Source: Croceivirga lutea (GTDB lineage: Bacteria; Bacteroidota; Bacteroidia; Flavobacteriales; Flavobacteriaceae). Taken from it: DNA of 64,000 nt. The position numbers and the translations under genes are program-made. Under the pieces are notes generated by a model, which did no database searches, was not told where the DNA came from, and was given only the letters and a program-made list of their open reading frames with translations. Location of the stretch: contig NZ_JACJUK010000001.1 of NCBI RefSeq assembly GCF_014235875.1, forward strand, positions 248,001-312,000. Direction: 5' to 3'. Shown here piece by piece: positions 42,828 to 51,886 of the stretch. Each line of letters begins with the position of its first letter. The stretch's first letter is position 1.

Positions 42828-43268
42828 TACTGCTTTTAAATTTACTTTCAGACCTTCTATGATACCAATTACATATTTAACAGTGTCTTTGAGGTAATAC
42901 TTTACCAAAATATGTGGTATTCTAATATTGGTGAAGCCGTTTTTAAAAGAATGCATAGCTTCTTCTAATTCACCTAGGGCTTGTTTATGTGTCATCAATT
43001 CATAATCAGTTCCTATATCAATATTTAGCTTAACTCTAGAGATAGCAATATCAACAGATTTATTACCGTCCCACCATTCTAACATGGGGTTAACTCCGGC
43101 ATTTTTTAGGGCGTAGTATAATTGTATTGCCTCTTTGGGAGTGTCTTTTTCTTTAATGATATTTTCAATCAGCTTTCTGTGTCGTTCACACAGTTCAACT
43201 CCAACAAGGTCCATTGCTTTTTTATGGTCTTCGTAGCCCAATGGACTAAAACACTCCTTACATGTCAT
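42825..43268 (-). CDS. Hypothetical protein with CxxC/CxxH zinc-finger-like N-terminus
   Basis: A 147-residue cytosolic protein I do not recognise by name. The N-terminus has Cys3-x2-Cys6 and Cys27-x2-His30, a likely treble-clef-type zinc site. The rest (EWWDGNKSVDIAI at 64-76, then LNIDIGTDYELMTH at 81-94) has the Glu...Asp...(D/E)-beta pattern seen in VSR/DUF559-type PD-(D/E)xK nuclease folds, but a catalytic Lys is not clear. No operon partner; it converges with the SRPBCC gene. ATG start at 43268. Function is unassigned. Confidence 0.6.
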   Translation of the reverse strand: MTCKECFSPLGYEDHKKAMDLVGVELCERHRKLIENIIKEKDTPKEAIQLYYALKNAGVNPMLEWWDGNKSVDIAISRVKLNIDIGTDYELMTHKQALGELEEAMHSFKNGFTNIRIPHILVKYYLKDTVKYVIGIIEGLKVNLKAV

Positions 43269-43446
43269 TTCAGTAGGTCAGTTTAATTTTATTAATAAGA
43301 TTTGGGACTATAATAACAGAACCATTTTTGAAATAGTATGCGTATTCGATGAAAGTCGCCCGTTTAATAGATGAACTGCAAAATTTTAGACGAATGGTAT
43401 TTTGGTTGTTGAGAAAATGCTAAATTGAGTGGTTTATATTTTAAGC

Positions 43447-44634
43447 GTGAAAAAACTAGGCCCAGGGTTATTAATAGCAGCGGCATTTATAGGTCCAGGA
43501 ACTATAACTGCCTGTACAATTGCTGGTGTAGAATTTGGATATTCTTTATTGTGGGCATTATTATTTTCAATTCTAGCCACTATTATATTGCAAGAAATGT
43601 CTTCTCGTTTAGGTTTAATTTCTAGACAAGGCTTAGCCGAGGCAGTACTAACAAATTTACCTTCAAAGCTTATACGTAATTTGATAATAGGCATAATGCT
43701 TTCCGCAATACTCATTGGTAATGCAGCTTATGAAGGTGGCAATATTGGTGGGGCAGTTTTAGGTTTACAAGCTTTATTAGGGTATAAACTTTCTAATTTG
43801 TATCCACTTTTAATAGGAGGCATTGCCTTTATATTACTGTGGTATGGTAATTATAAAACTATTGAGCGTGTTTTTATTGGACTAATTTTTTTAATGAGTC
43901 TATCATTCATAATAACAGCATTGTTAACCAAACCAAATCTACTCGAGGTACTTAAAGGGTTTGTTCCAACATATTCTGATTCCAGTATTTTTACGGTAGT
44001 TGCGTTAATAGGAACTACAATAGTTCCCTATAATTTGTTTTTACATGCTTCTTTAGTTAATGAAAAGTGGCAAGGAGAAAAAGATTTAAAAACTGCAAGA
44101 AATGATACCATTATTTCTATTGCCATTGGTGGTTTTATTTCTATGGCCATTGTAATTGCAGCAACAGCAATAGATATTAAGGAAGTAACAGGTGCACAAG
44201 ACTTAGCCAGAGGATTAGACCCCCTATTTGGCAGCTATGCAACGGTTTTTATGGGTATTGGCTTGTTTACCGCCGGTATTACTTCTTCAATAACTGCACC
44301 ATTAGCAGCAGCTTATGTAGCCAATAGTTGCTTTGGATGGAACGCCAATTTAAAAGATATAAGATTTAGACTGGTATGGATTTTAGTTCTAAGTAGTGGC
44401 ATGCTGTTATTATACTTAAAAATTAAACCTATTGAAATTATCAAATTTGCACAAATTGCTAATGGCATTCTATTACCCTTAATTGCGATTATTTTAGTTT
44501 GGTCATTAAATAAGTCAGATAGGCTAGGTAAACATGCTAATACTAGAATTCAAAACATACTTGGATTTTTAATAATACTCATAACGTTAGCCTTAGGTAT
44601 AAAAACCATTGGTAAGGTGTTTGGACTATTCTAG
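43447..44634 (+). CDS. Nramp-family transporter lacking the metal-binding motifs, linked to 5-oxoprolinase
   Basis: A ~395-residue membrane protein of the Nramp (SLC11) family with about 11 helices. The start is taken as GTG 43447 (KKLGPGLLIAAAFIGPG). The helix-1 DPGN metal site of true Nramps reads GPGT here (AAAFIGPGTITACTIAG), and the helix-6 MPH motif reads VPY (GTTIVPYNLFLHASLVNEKW). Both metal ligand sets are therefore lost. It ends six bases before pxpA, the same partnership as YcsG with YcsF in Bacillus, so it more probably imports 5-oxoproline or a related small acid than metal. Annotation tools will call it a divalent-metal transporter. Confidence 0.85.
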   Translation: MKKLGPGLLIAAAFIGPGTITACTIAGVEFGYSLLWALLFSILATIILQEMSSRLGLISRQGLAEAVLTNLPSKLIRNLIIGIMLSAILIGNAAYEGGNIGGAVLGLQALLGYKLSNLYPLLIGGIAFILLWYGNYKTIERVFIGLIFLMSLSFIITALLTKPNLLEVLKGFVPTYSDSSIFTVVALIGTTIVPYNLFLHASLVNEKWQGEKDLKTARNDTIISIAIGGFISMAIVIAATAIDIKEVTGAQDLARGLDPLFGSYATVFMGIGLFTAGITSSITAPLAAAYVANSCFGWNANLKDIRFRLVWILVLSSGMLLLYLKIKPIEIIKFAQIANGILLPLIAIILVWSLNKSDRLGKHANTRIQNILGFLIILITLALGIKTIGKVFGLF

Positions 44635-44640
44635 AAAGTT

Positions 44641-45375
44641 ATGCTAACAATAGATATTAACTGCGATGTAGGCGAAGGTGTAGGTAATGAAAGTAAACTA
44701 CTACCACTAATTAGTTCTTGCAATATTGCTTGTGGAGGGCATGCCGGAGATGAGGAAACAATGGCCAATACTATTATACTTGCCAAAAAACACTGCGTAA
44801 AAATTGGTGCTCATCCCAGTTATCCAGATAAAGAGAATTTTGGAAGAAAAGTGCTAACTATTTCTGAGAGTAAATTAAAGAAGAGTCTAAAGCAACAGTT
44901 AGAATTATTTCAAAAGATTATTAAAGCAAATAATGCCAACTTACACCACATTAAGGCGCATGGTGCTTTATATAATCAATCAGCAATTGATAAAGATTTG
45001 GCGAATTTATTTTTAGAAGTTGTACAAGATTTTGGTAATTACCCTATTTATGTACCGTTTAATTCAGCAATTGAAAAGCTAGCCTTAGAAATTAATTATC
45101 CTATAATTTATGAAGCTTTTGCCGACCGAAATTATGACGGTAATCTCAAACTTGTTTCTAGAAACCAAAACAACAGTCTAATCGAAGAACCTAAAGCCGT
45201 TTTAGAACATATAAAACGCATGTGTTTAGAAAGAAAAGTAAAAACTATCGATGGTCAACTGTTACCTATAAAAGCAGAAACGTTTTGTATTCATGGAGAT
45301 ACGCCTTCTGCTTTTAAAATATTAACGTATCTTCATAATCAATTGCCCAATCAACAGCTGAAAATCTTAAAGTGA
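44641..45375 (+). CDS. pxpA: 5-oxoprolinase subunit PxpA (LamB/YcsF family)
   Basis: A 244-residue subunit of the ATP-dependent 5-oxoprolinase PxpABC, which opens pyroglutamate to glutamate. The start MLTIDINCDVGEGVGNESKLLP and CNIACGGHAGDEETM are LamB/YcsF hallmarks, followed by KIGAHPSYPDKENFGRK, HIKAHGALYNQ and CIHGDTPSA with conserved His and Asp residues. It is six bases after the Nramp-like gene and overlaps pxpB as GTGA, so translation is coupled. Confidence 0.96.
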   Translation: MLTIDINCDVGEGVGNESKLLPLISSCNIACGGHAGDEETMANTIILAKKHCVKIGAHPSYPDKENFGRKVLTISESKLKKSLKQQLELFQKIIKANNANLHHIKAHGALYNQSAIDKDLANLFLEVVQDFGNYPIYVPFNSAIEKLALEINYPIIYEAFADRNYDGNLKLVSRNQNNSLIEEPKAVLEHIKRMCLERKVKTIDGQLLPIKAETFCIHGDTPSAFKILTYLHNQLPNQQLKILK

Positions 45376-46103
45376 GTCAATACAATATTACAATTGAACC
45401 CTTCGGTGAATCTGCACTAATACTAACATGGCCGAACGAAGTAAGCGAATCTATTTTACACGATATTATTTCTTTTCAAAATCATTTAAAGACTAAACTT
45501 TCAAGTTCATGGGAGTTTGTTCCTGTTTATAATTCGTTAACCCTAATAAATCAGTTTGAGAATTTTGAGTTTGATAAACTAAAAGCGAAACTTTTAAATT
45601 GGCACCAAGGCGGAACTCAAACTCAAAAAGCAACCAATTACTTATGGAAGTTTCCGGTTTGTTATGATGAAGAATTTGGGCTAGATTTTGATAGGTTAGA
45701 AGAACAAATTGGATTGAATAAAGAAGACATTATTCATGCCCATACATCTCACGAGTATACGGTTTACGGTATTGGATTTTTACCAGGATTTATGTATTTA
45801 GGTGGTGTACCAAAAATTCTTGAAACCGCAAGATTAGAGAATCCAAGACTAAAGGTAGCCTCAGGTTCTGTTGGTTTAGCTGGTAAGCAAACAGGAATTT
45901 ACCCTGCAGAATCACCTGGTGGTTGGAACATTATAGGGCGTTGTCCTGTACCCATGTTTAATTTAAAATTAGAGGAACCATGTGTGGTTAATGTGGGTGA
46001 TAAGGTTGCTTTTTTTTCAATTAGTAAAGCAGAGTATGATGTGCACATTATCCAAGCTGAGGTCGGAATTTTAAAACCAGAAAAAGTTAGTTTAGATGCT
46101 TAA
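45372..46103 (+). CDS. pxpB: 5-oxoprolinase subunit PxpB
   Basis: A 243-residue subunit of the same enzyme, of the KipI/carboxyltransferase subunit family. It starts with GTG at 45372, overlapping the pxpA stop (GTGA); no ATG gives the conserved N-terminus ITIEPFGESALIL. Core motifs include YGIGFLPGFMYLGGVP, LKVASGSVGLAGKQTGIYP and SPGGWNIIGRCP. PxpB and PxpC form the ATP-dependent kinase-like half that activates 5-oxoproline. Confidence 0.95.
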   Translation: MSQYNITIEPFGESALILTWPNEVSESILHDIISFQNHLKTKLSSSWEFVPVYNSLTLINQFENFEFDKLKAKLLNWHQGGTQTQKATNYLWKFPVCYDEEFGLDFDRLEEQIGLNKEDIIHAHTSHEYTVYGIGFLPGFMYLGGVPKILETARLENPRLKVASGSVGLAGKQTGIYPAESPGGWNIIGRCPVPMFNLKLEEPCVVNVGDKVAFFSISKAEYDVHIIQAEVGILKPEKVSLDA

Positions 46104-46935
46104 GATTTTAAAACCTGGTTTTTATACCACGCTTCAAGATAAAGGTAGATTTGGTTACCGTAATATGGGTGTTCCAGTATCTGGTTGTATGGATGCTGTA
46201 GCTCCAGAAAAATGTAATCTTTTACTAGAAAATTCTGCCAGCGCTGCAGTGTTAGAAATTACCATGACGGGCCCTACTGCAGAATTTGAAGAACCTACTT
46301 TTATTAGCTTAGGTGGTGCTAAGGTTGAAGCTTTTTTAAATGAAGAAAGCTTAGAATTGTATAAAATATATCAAGTTAATAAAGGAGATAAAATAAGCTT
46401 CGGAAAGTTGAAGTTGGGTTTTAGAAATTATTTAGCAGTCAAAGGTGGTTTTACTACAACAAAAACATTAGAAAGTGTTTCTCAACATCACTTAATTACA
46501 GCAGAAGCCAGTATCAAAGCAAATGATGAGGTTCCATACAACGGTAACTCTGATTTTTCACCTAAAGTATCTGAATTAAGAATTGAAGATTACCTTAATG
46601 AAGTAACGTTAGAAGTATTTAAAGGGCCAGAATTTTCGTTGTTGTCAAAAAAACAAAAAGAACAACTTTTAGATAGCGATTTTACTGTTGCCAAAGAGAA
46701 CAATAGAATGGCCTATCAATTAGAAGAAACTATTGAGGAGCATACACATTCAATACTTACCTCTGCAACCTTGCCAGGCACAATTCAGCTGACACCAAAT
46801 GGCAAATTAATAGTTCTTATGAGAGATGGGCAAACCACGGGTGGTTATCCTCGTATTTTACAATTATCTGAAAAAGCAATTAGTGTTCTAGCTCAGAAAA
46901 GAGCAGGTAATAAAGTAAAGTTGAAACTGGTTTAA
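46096..46935 (+). CDS. pxpC: 5-oxoprolinase subunit PxpC (biotin-dependent carboxyltransferase-like)
   Basis: A 279-residue KipA/AHS2-family subunit. The start LKILKPGFYTTLQDKGRFGYRNMGVPVSGCMD is the family signature in two adjacent parts, and the end has GTIQLTPNGKLIVLMRDGQT and GGYPRI. It overlaps pxpB by 8 bases. With PxpA and PxpB it completes the enzyme; the four-gene set with the Nramp-like transporter looks self-contained for uptake and use of 5-oxoproline. Its stop overlaps the convergent nitroreductase gene by four bases. Confidence 0.95.
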   Translation: MLKILKPGFYTTLQDKGRFGYRNMGVPVSGCMDAVAPEKCNLLLENSASAAVLEITMTGPTAEFEEPTFISLGGAKVEAFLNEESLELYKIYQVNKGDKISFGKLKLGFRNYLAVKGGFTTTKTLESVSQHHLITAEASIKANDEVPYNGNSDFSPKVSELRIEDYLNEVTLEVFKGPEFSLLSKKQKEQLLDSDFTVAKENNRMAYQLEETIEEHTHSILTSATLPGTIQLTPNGKLIVLMRDGQTTGGYPRILQLSEKAISVLAQKRAGNKVKLKLV

Positions 46936-47660
46936 ACTTCATAATAGACCTCTTTAAAAGGTACCCTAAAGCGTTTGCCATAAATACCATTTTCACTACG
47001 AACACCACAACCAATTACCATGTTAATTTCTGCAGACGAAGGTAAATTCAATATTTTCTTAACTTTTAAAGAATCAAAACCTTCCATAGGGCAAGTATCG
47101 TAGCCGTTGCTAGCCATACTAATCATGAAATTTTCAGCTGCAAGGGCCGCACTTTTATGACCAACAATGCGAATATCCGATTTTCGAACTTGTCTATAAA
47201 TAGGTTTGAATAATCCAATAACTTGAAACATCAGAAATTTAAAGCATCCTAAAATTCCAAGAAAATCCGTATAAATTGTTGGTATAAGTTTTTTATAGTA
47301 GTTCAATGCAAACTTTTCTCGTTTGCTATATTCACTAACAGGTTTTTCGCCGTAGGCATTCTTTAAGAAGCTTACATTGGCCTCAGCTCTTTTTCGCCAC
47401 AAATCTTTTCTTACCACCACTACTACCATGTTTTTAGCATATTTGGCAGCATTTTGCCCCAAACAAGCTTCTGTAAGTTTGGTCAGCTTATCACTTGATG
47501 TAACGTGATAAAATTCCCAAAGCTGCAGATTACTGCTAGTTGGAGCAAGGGTAGCATTTTCAATACAGTGTTTGATAATGTTTTTGTCTAAGCTAATTTC
47601 CGCATCAAATATTCTTACAGAACGTCTGTAGTGAATAGCTTCAGTAACTGTTTTTTCCAT
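46932..47660 (-). CDS. Nitroreductase family protein
   Basis: A 242-residue FMN-dependent oxidoreductase. The start is set at ATG 47660 (MEKTVTEAIHYRRSVRIFD) because the upstream in-frame codons are TTG. The FMN phosphate-binding RRSVRIF and LAPTSSNLQLWEF segments are typical, and MEGFDSLKVKKILNLP with VIGCGVR forms the C-terminal flavin-binding part. A hydrophobic insertion (TDFLGILGCFKFLMFQVIGLFK, discontinuous, ~134-158) is longer than in classical nitroreductases and may bind a hydrophobic substrate. The substrate is unknown. Confidence 0.87.
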   Translation of the reverse strand: MEKTVTEAIHYRRSVRIFDAEISLDKNIIKHCIENATLAPTSSNLQLWEFYHVTSSDKLTKLTEACLGQNAAKYAKNMVVVVVRKDLWRKRAEANVSFLKNAYGEKPVSEYSKREKFALNYYKKLIPTIYTDFLGILGCFKFLMFQVIGLFKPIYRQVRKSDIRIVGHKSAALAAENFMISMASNGYDTCPMEGFDSLKVKKILNLPSSAEINMVIGCGVRSENGIYGKRFRVPFKEVYYEV

Positions 47661-47838
47661 AGCCAACAAAAATACATGAAAATGTAGGTTAAACTAACAA
47701 CTTCTAGATAGTTAAATTAAATGAATATTACAGAAATGACAGGCTTATTATTCTGTAATTCAATTTGTTAGATGTTTTTGTGTCGTAGTGAATTTAAAAC
47801 CCTTTTTTGTGTTAAAACTTTAAGGTAATTCAAACCTA

Positions 47839-47846
47839 TATCTTTG
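47839..47846 (+). promoter_or_regulatory. -7 promoter element of the ilv operon
   Basis: TATCTTTG is an exact TAnnTTTG match 50 bases before the ilvD ATG. Transcription should start near 47853 and leaves a leader of roughly 43 nt, too short for a classical attenuator; no leader hairpin is visible. Confidence 0.55.
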
Positions 47847-47895
47847 AATTCTAGAAAAACTATGGCTTTTTCTCTTATTTGAAGTAAATAATACA

Positions 47896-49572
47896 ATGGA
47901 ATTAAATAAATACAGTAAAAACGTTACTCAAGACCCAACACAACCTGCTGCACAAGCAATGCTTTATGCTTTAGGTTTGACTGAAGAAGACTTAAAAAAG
48001 CCCTTTATCGGAATTGGAAGTACCGGTTACGAGGGTAATCCTTGCAACATGCACTTAAATGATTTGGCTAAGCATGTAAAAGAAGGTGTACAATCTAAAG
48101 ATTTAGTAGGTCTAATATTTAATACCATTGGCGTGAGTGATGGTATTTCTATGGGTACATATGGTATGCGTTATTCTTTACCGTCTAGAGATGTTATTGC
48201 AGATTCTATGGAAACTGTTGTACAAGCCATGAATTATGATGGTTTGGTAACTGTAGTGGGCTGTGATAAAAATATGCCTGGGGCCTTAATGGGAATGATT
48301 CGTTTAAATAGACCTTCAATCTTACTTTATGGAGGTACTATTGCCTCTGGGTGCCATAACAATAAAAAATTAGATGTGGTATCTGCTTTTGAAGCTTGGG
48401 GTGAGAAGGTGGCAGGTTCAATAGATGAAAAGGAATACAAATCTGTGATTCAAAAAGCATGTCCTGGTGCAGGCGCATGTGGTGGTATGTATACGGCAAA
48501 TACTATGGCTTCAGCTATTGAAGTGTTAGGTATGTCTTTACCTTATAGTTCATCGAACCCAGCTGTAGGTTCAGAAAAAAACAATGATGGTAAAGCGGCC
48601 GGCGAAGCAATACGCTATTTAATAGAAAATGATATTAAACCGTTAGATATTATTACCAAAAAATCATTAGAAAATGCAGTGCGCTTAATCACTGTTTTAG
48701 GCGGTTCAACAAACGCAGTATTACACTTTTTAGCAATAGCTAGAGCAGCAGAGATTGATTTTACTTTGGCTGATTTTCAACGCATAAGTGATACTACACC
48801 ATTCTTAGCAGATTTAAAACCAAGTGGAAAATACTCCATGGAAGACTTACACAATGTAGGTGGTGTTCCAGGTGTTATAAAATTTATGTTAGCTAATGAT
48901 ATGTTGCATGGAGATTGTCTTACCGTTACAGGTAAAACACTTGCTGAAAACATGAAAGATGTTCCAGGCTTACATGAAGGTCAAGATGTAGTTCACGGTT
49001 TAGACAATCCAATAAAAGAGACCGGTCACTTAAGAATACTTTATGGTAATCTTGCAGAATTAGGTTCAGTAGCTAAAATCACAGGAAAAGAAGGATTACA
49101 TTTTTCTGGTCCTGCTAAGGTTTTCAATGGAGAATTTGAGGCAAATGCAGGTATCCGTGATGGATTGGTAAAAAAAGGAAATGTGGTTGTTATAAGATAT
49201 GAAGGTCCACAAGGAGGACCGGGTATGCCAGAAATGTTGAAGCCAACAGCTGCAATAATGGGTGCAGGTCTTGGTAAGGATGTTGCGCTTATTACAGATG
49301 GTAGATTCTCGGGCGGCACCCACGGTTTTGTGGTTGGCCACATTGCTCCAGAAGCACAAGAGGGCGGTAATATCGCATTTGTTGAAGATGGTGATATCAT
49401 AACAATTGATGCAGAAGCTAATACAATTTCGGTCGCAATTTCAGATGAAGAGTTAGCTAAGCGTAAATCAAGTTGGGTAGCCCCTAATTTAAAAGTTAAA
49501 AAAGGTAGTTTGTATAAATATGCTAAAACAGTTTCATCGGCCTCTAAAGGTTGTGTTACTGATGCCCTTTAA
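47896..49572 (+). CDS. ilvD: Dihydroxy-acid dehydratase
   Basis: A 558-residue Fe-S dehydratase that makes the 2-oxo acids of valine and isoleucine synthesis. Cluster and Mg motifs are present: [32 protein letters not shown] and [18 protein letters not shown]. The C-terminal [17 protein letters not shown] segment carries the catalytic Ser region. It is the first gene of ilvDBNC, with an ilvB start 11 bases after its stop. Confidence 0.97.
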   Translation: MELNKYSKNVTQDPTQPAAQAMLYALGLTEEDLKKPFIGIGSTGYEGNPCNMHLNDLAKHVKEGVQSKDLVGLIFNTIGVSDGISMGTYGMRYSLPSRDVIADSMETVVQAMNYDGLVTVVGCDKNMPGALMGMIRLNRPSILLYGGTIASGCHNNKKLDVVSAFEAWGEKVAGSIDEKEYKSVIQKACPGAGACGGMYTANTMASAIEVLGMSLPYSSSNPAVGSEKNNDGKAAGEAIRYLIENDIKPLDIITKKSLENAVRLITVLGGSTNAVLHFLAIARAAEIDFTLADFQRISDTTPFLADLKPSGKYSMEDLHNVGGVPGVIKFMLANDMLHGDCLTVTGKTLAENMKDVPGLHEGQDVVHGLDNPIKETGHLRILYGNLAELGSVAKITGKEGLHFSGPAKVFNGEFEANAGIRDGLVKKGNVVVIRYEGPQGGPGMPEMLKPTAAIMGAGLGKDVALITDGRFSGGTHGFVVGHIAPEAQEGGNIAFVEDGDIITIDAEANTISVAISDEELAKRKSSWVAPNLKVKKGSLYKYAKTVSSASKGCVTDAL

Positions 49573-49583
49573 GTAATTAGCCT

Positions 49584-51317
49584 ATGGAAACAGTAAAAGC
49601 AACAGCTAAAAAAGAAACAGCTAAAAAAAGTATGCGTATAACAGGTGCTGAAGCCGTAATTAGATGCTTATTAGCAGAGGGTGTAGACCTTATTTATGGT
49701 TACCCTGGTGGAGCTATTATGCCAGTTTATGATGAGCTTTATAAATTTCAAGATGAATTAACTCATATATTAACCCGTCATGAGCAAGGTGCTACGCATG
49801 CCGCTCAGGGTTATGCGCGAGTTAGTGGTAGAGTGGGTGTAGCTATGGCCACTTCTGGTCCAGGAGCAACAAACCTGGTAACAGGTTTAGCAGATGCTCA
49901 AATAGACTCAACGCCAATGGTGTGCATTACAGGGCAGGTAGCAAGACATCTATTAGGTTCAGATGCATTTCAAGAAACTGATATTGTTGGTATTTCAACA
50001 CCAGTTACCAAATGGAATTATCAAATAACTAGAGCAGAAGAAATACCAGAAATTTTAGCTAAAGCGTTTTATATAGCTAAATCTGGTAGGCCTGGACCAG
50101 TATTAATTGATATAACAAAAAATGCACAGTTTGATGAGTTAGATTTTGACTACAAAAAGTGCACTGGAGTACGTAGTTATAAGCCAGTTCCAAAACCAGA
50201 TAATAACGCTATTGCTAAAGCGGCAGAACTTATAAACAAGGCTAAGAAACCTTATGTAATTTGGGGTCAAGGTGTTATTCTTGGAGAAGCCGAAGAGGAA
50301 CTTAAAGCGTTAATTGAAAAAACGGGTATACCTGCTGCATGGACTATCATGGGTGAATCTGCGATTCCTACCGAACATCCCTTAAATGTGGGTATGGTTG
50401 GTATGCATGGCAATTACGGACCAAATGTTCTAACAAACGAATGTGATTTGTTACTAGCAATTGGTATGCGATTTGATGACCGAGTTACGGGTGACTTAAA
50501 TACGTATGCTAAACAGGCTAAAATTGTACATTTTGAAATAGACCCAGCTGAAATCAATAAAAATGTAAAAGTTGATGTTGCCGTTTTAGGTAACGCAAAA
50601 GAAACATTAGCTGAAATACTACCATTAGTAGACAAGAATTCACACGAAGCCTGGCTTCAAGAATTTGCAAAAAAACATCAAGAGGAGTATGATGTTGTAA
50701 TTAAAAATGATATTACCCCTACAAAACCTGGCTTAACCATGGGTGAGGTTATTGAAGAAGTTAATAAAGCTTCGGGCCAAAAAGCGGTAATTGTTACAGA
50801 TGTAGGACAGCACCAAATGGTTGCCTGTAGATATGCTAAGTTTAAAGAAAGTAAGAGTAACATTACTTCTGGTGGTTTAGGAACTATGGGCTTTGCCTTA
50901 CCTGCTGCCATTGGCGCAAAACAAGGAGCTCCTGACCGCGAAGTTGTAGCCGTAATTGGTGATGGGGGTTATCAAATGACTATTCAAGAGTTAGGTGTTA
51001 TATTTCAACATCAAATTCCAGTTAAAATTTTAGTCTTAAACAATGATTTTTTAGGAATGGTTAGACAATGGCAGCAACTATTTTTTGAAAAAAGATACGC
51101 TTCTACTGTGATGACGAATCCAGACTTTGTAAAAATTGCTGAGGGCTATCATATTAAAGCCAATAGCGTTTCAGAAAGAAAAGACCTAGCAGCCGCTGTA
51201 AAAGAAATGATAGACTTTGAGGGTCCATACTTTTTAGAAGTAAAGGTTGAAAAAGAAGATAACGTATTTCCAATGATTCCTTCTGGAGCATCAGTTTCAG
51301 ATATTAGATTGAAATAA
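49584..51317 (+). CDS. ilvB: Acetolactate synthase large (catalytic) subunit
   Basis: A 577-residue ThDP/FAD enzyme that condenses two pyruvates (valine/leucine branch) or pyruvate with 2-oxobutyrate (isoleucine branch). N-terminal ThDP-pyrimidine domain with GYPGGAIMPVYDEL and the catalytic Glu in RHEQGATHAAQGYAR. Central FAD domain. C-terminal ThDP-diphosphate domain with GDGGYQMTIQELG ... NNDFLGMVRQWQ. A short Lys/Thr-rich leader (METVKATAKKETAKKS) precedes the core. Confidence 0.97.
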   Translation: METVKATAKKETAKKSMRITGAEAVIRCLLAEGVDLIYGYPGGAIMPVYDELYKFQDELTHILTRHEQGATHAAQGYARVSGRVGVAMATSGPGATNLVTGLADAQIDSTPMVCITGQVARHLLGSDAFQETDIVGISTPVTKWNYQITRAEEIPEILAKAFYIAKSGRPGPVLIDITKNAQFDELDFDYKKCTGVRSYKPVPKPDNNAIAKAAELINKAKKPYVIWGQGVILGEAEEELKALIEKTGIPAAWTIMGESAIPTEHPLNVGMVGMHGNYGPNVLTNECDLLLAIGMRFDDRVTGDLNTYAKQAKIVHFEIDPAEINKNVKVDVAVLGNAKETLAEILPLVDKNSHEAWLQEFAKKHQEEYDVVIKNDITPTKPGLTMGEVIEEVNKASGQKAVIVTDVGQHQMVACRYAKFKESKSNITSGGLGTMGFALPAAIGAKQGAPDREVVAVIGDGGYQMTIQELGVIFQHQIPVKILVLNNDFLGMVRQWQQLFFEKRYASTVMTNPDFVKIAEGYHIKANSVSERKDLAAAVKEMIDFEGPYFLEVKVEKEDNVFPMIPSGASVSDIRLK

Positions 51318-51324
51318 GAACTAC

Positions 51325-51858
51325 ATGGATAAGAAAATATTTACCATCTCGGTTTATTCAGAAAATAATGTGGGTTTACTTAACCGTATTTCAGGAATAT
51401 TCCTAAAGAGACACATCAATATAGAAAGTCTAAATGTTTCTAAGTCAGAAATTGACCAAGTTTCAAAATTTACCATTGTAGTCAATACAACAGAGGATTG
51501 GGTAAAACGTATTGTACAGCAAATTGAAAAGCAGATAGAGGTTATAAAAGCGTATTATCACACAGATGAAGAAACTATTTTTCAAGAAACCGCATTGTTT
51601 AAAATAAGTTCTGATTTACTTTTTGATGAACCTTTAATTCAGAATGCAATCAGAGAAAGTAATTCAAAAATAGTTACCGTACACAGAGATTTTTTTGTTT
51701 TGGCAAAAACTGCGCAAAGAAAAGAAATTGAGGCAATGCATGATTTGCTTGCGCCTTATGGAATTATGCAATTTGTACGTTCTGGTAGAATTGCGGTATC
51801 AAAAGAGGCCATGCTAATTTCTGAAATGTTAGAAGAATTTCATAACAATAATAAATAA
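51325..51858 (+). CDS. ilvN: Acetolactate synthase small (regulatory) subunit
   Basis: A 177-residue ACT-domain subunit that activates the catalytic subunit and carries valine feedback inhibition. The N-terminal ACT domain shows FTISVYSENNVGLLNRISGIF and HINIESLNVS; the C-terminal domain contains EAMHDLLAPYGIMQFVRSGR. It starts seven bases after ilvB and is followed 28 bases later by ilvC. Confidence 0.95.
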   Translation: MDKKIFTISVYSENNVGLLNRISGIFLKRHINIESLNVSKSEIDQVSKFTIVVNTTEDWVKRIVQQIEKQIEVIKAYYHTDEETIFQETALFKISSDLLFDEPLIQNAIRESNSKIVTVHRDFFVLAKTAQRKEIEAMHDLLAPYGIMQFVRSGRIAVSKEAMLISEMLEEFHNNNK

Positions 51859-51886
51859 CTACTAATCGAGTATAAACACTTTTAAA

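Noticed and set aside
43447-44634. Ordinary Mn/Fe Nramp transporter
   Set aside because: Both metal-ligand motifs (DPGN, MPH) are replaced and the gene is coupled to 5-oxoprolinase.
46932-47660. Functional link between the nitroreductase and the pxp operon
   Set aside because: The genes are convergent and overlap by only four bases at their stops; nothing else connects them.
47862-47882. Six-codon leader peptide (MAFSLI) before ilvD as an attenuator
   Set aside because: It has only one Leu and one Ile codon, and there is no terminator/antiterminator pair in the short leader.
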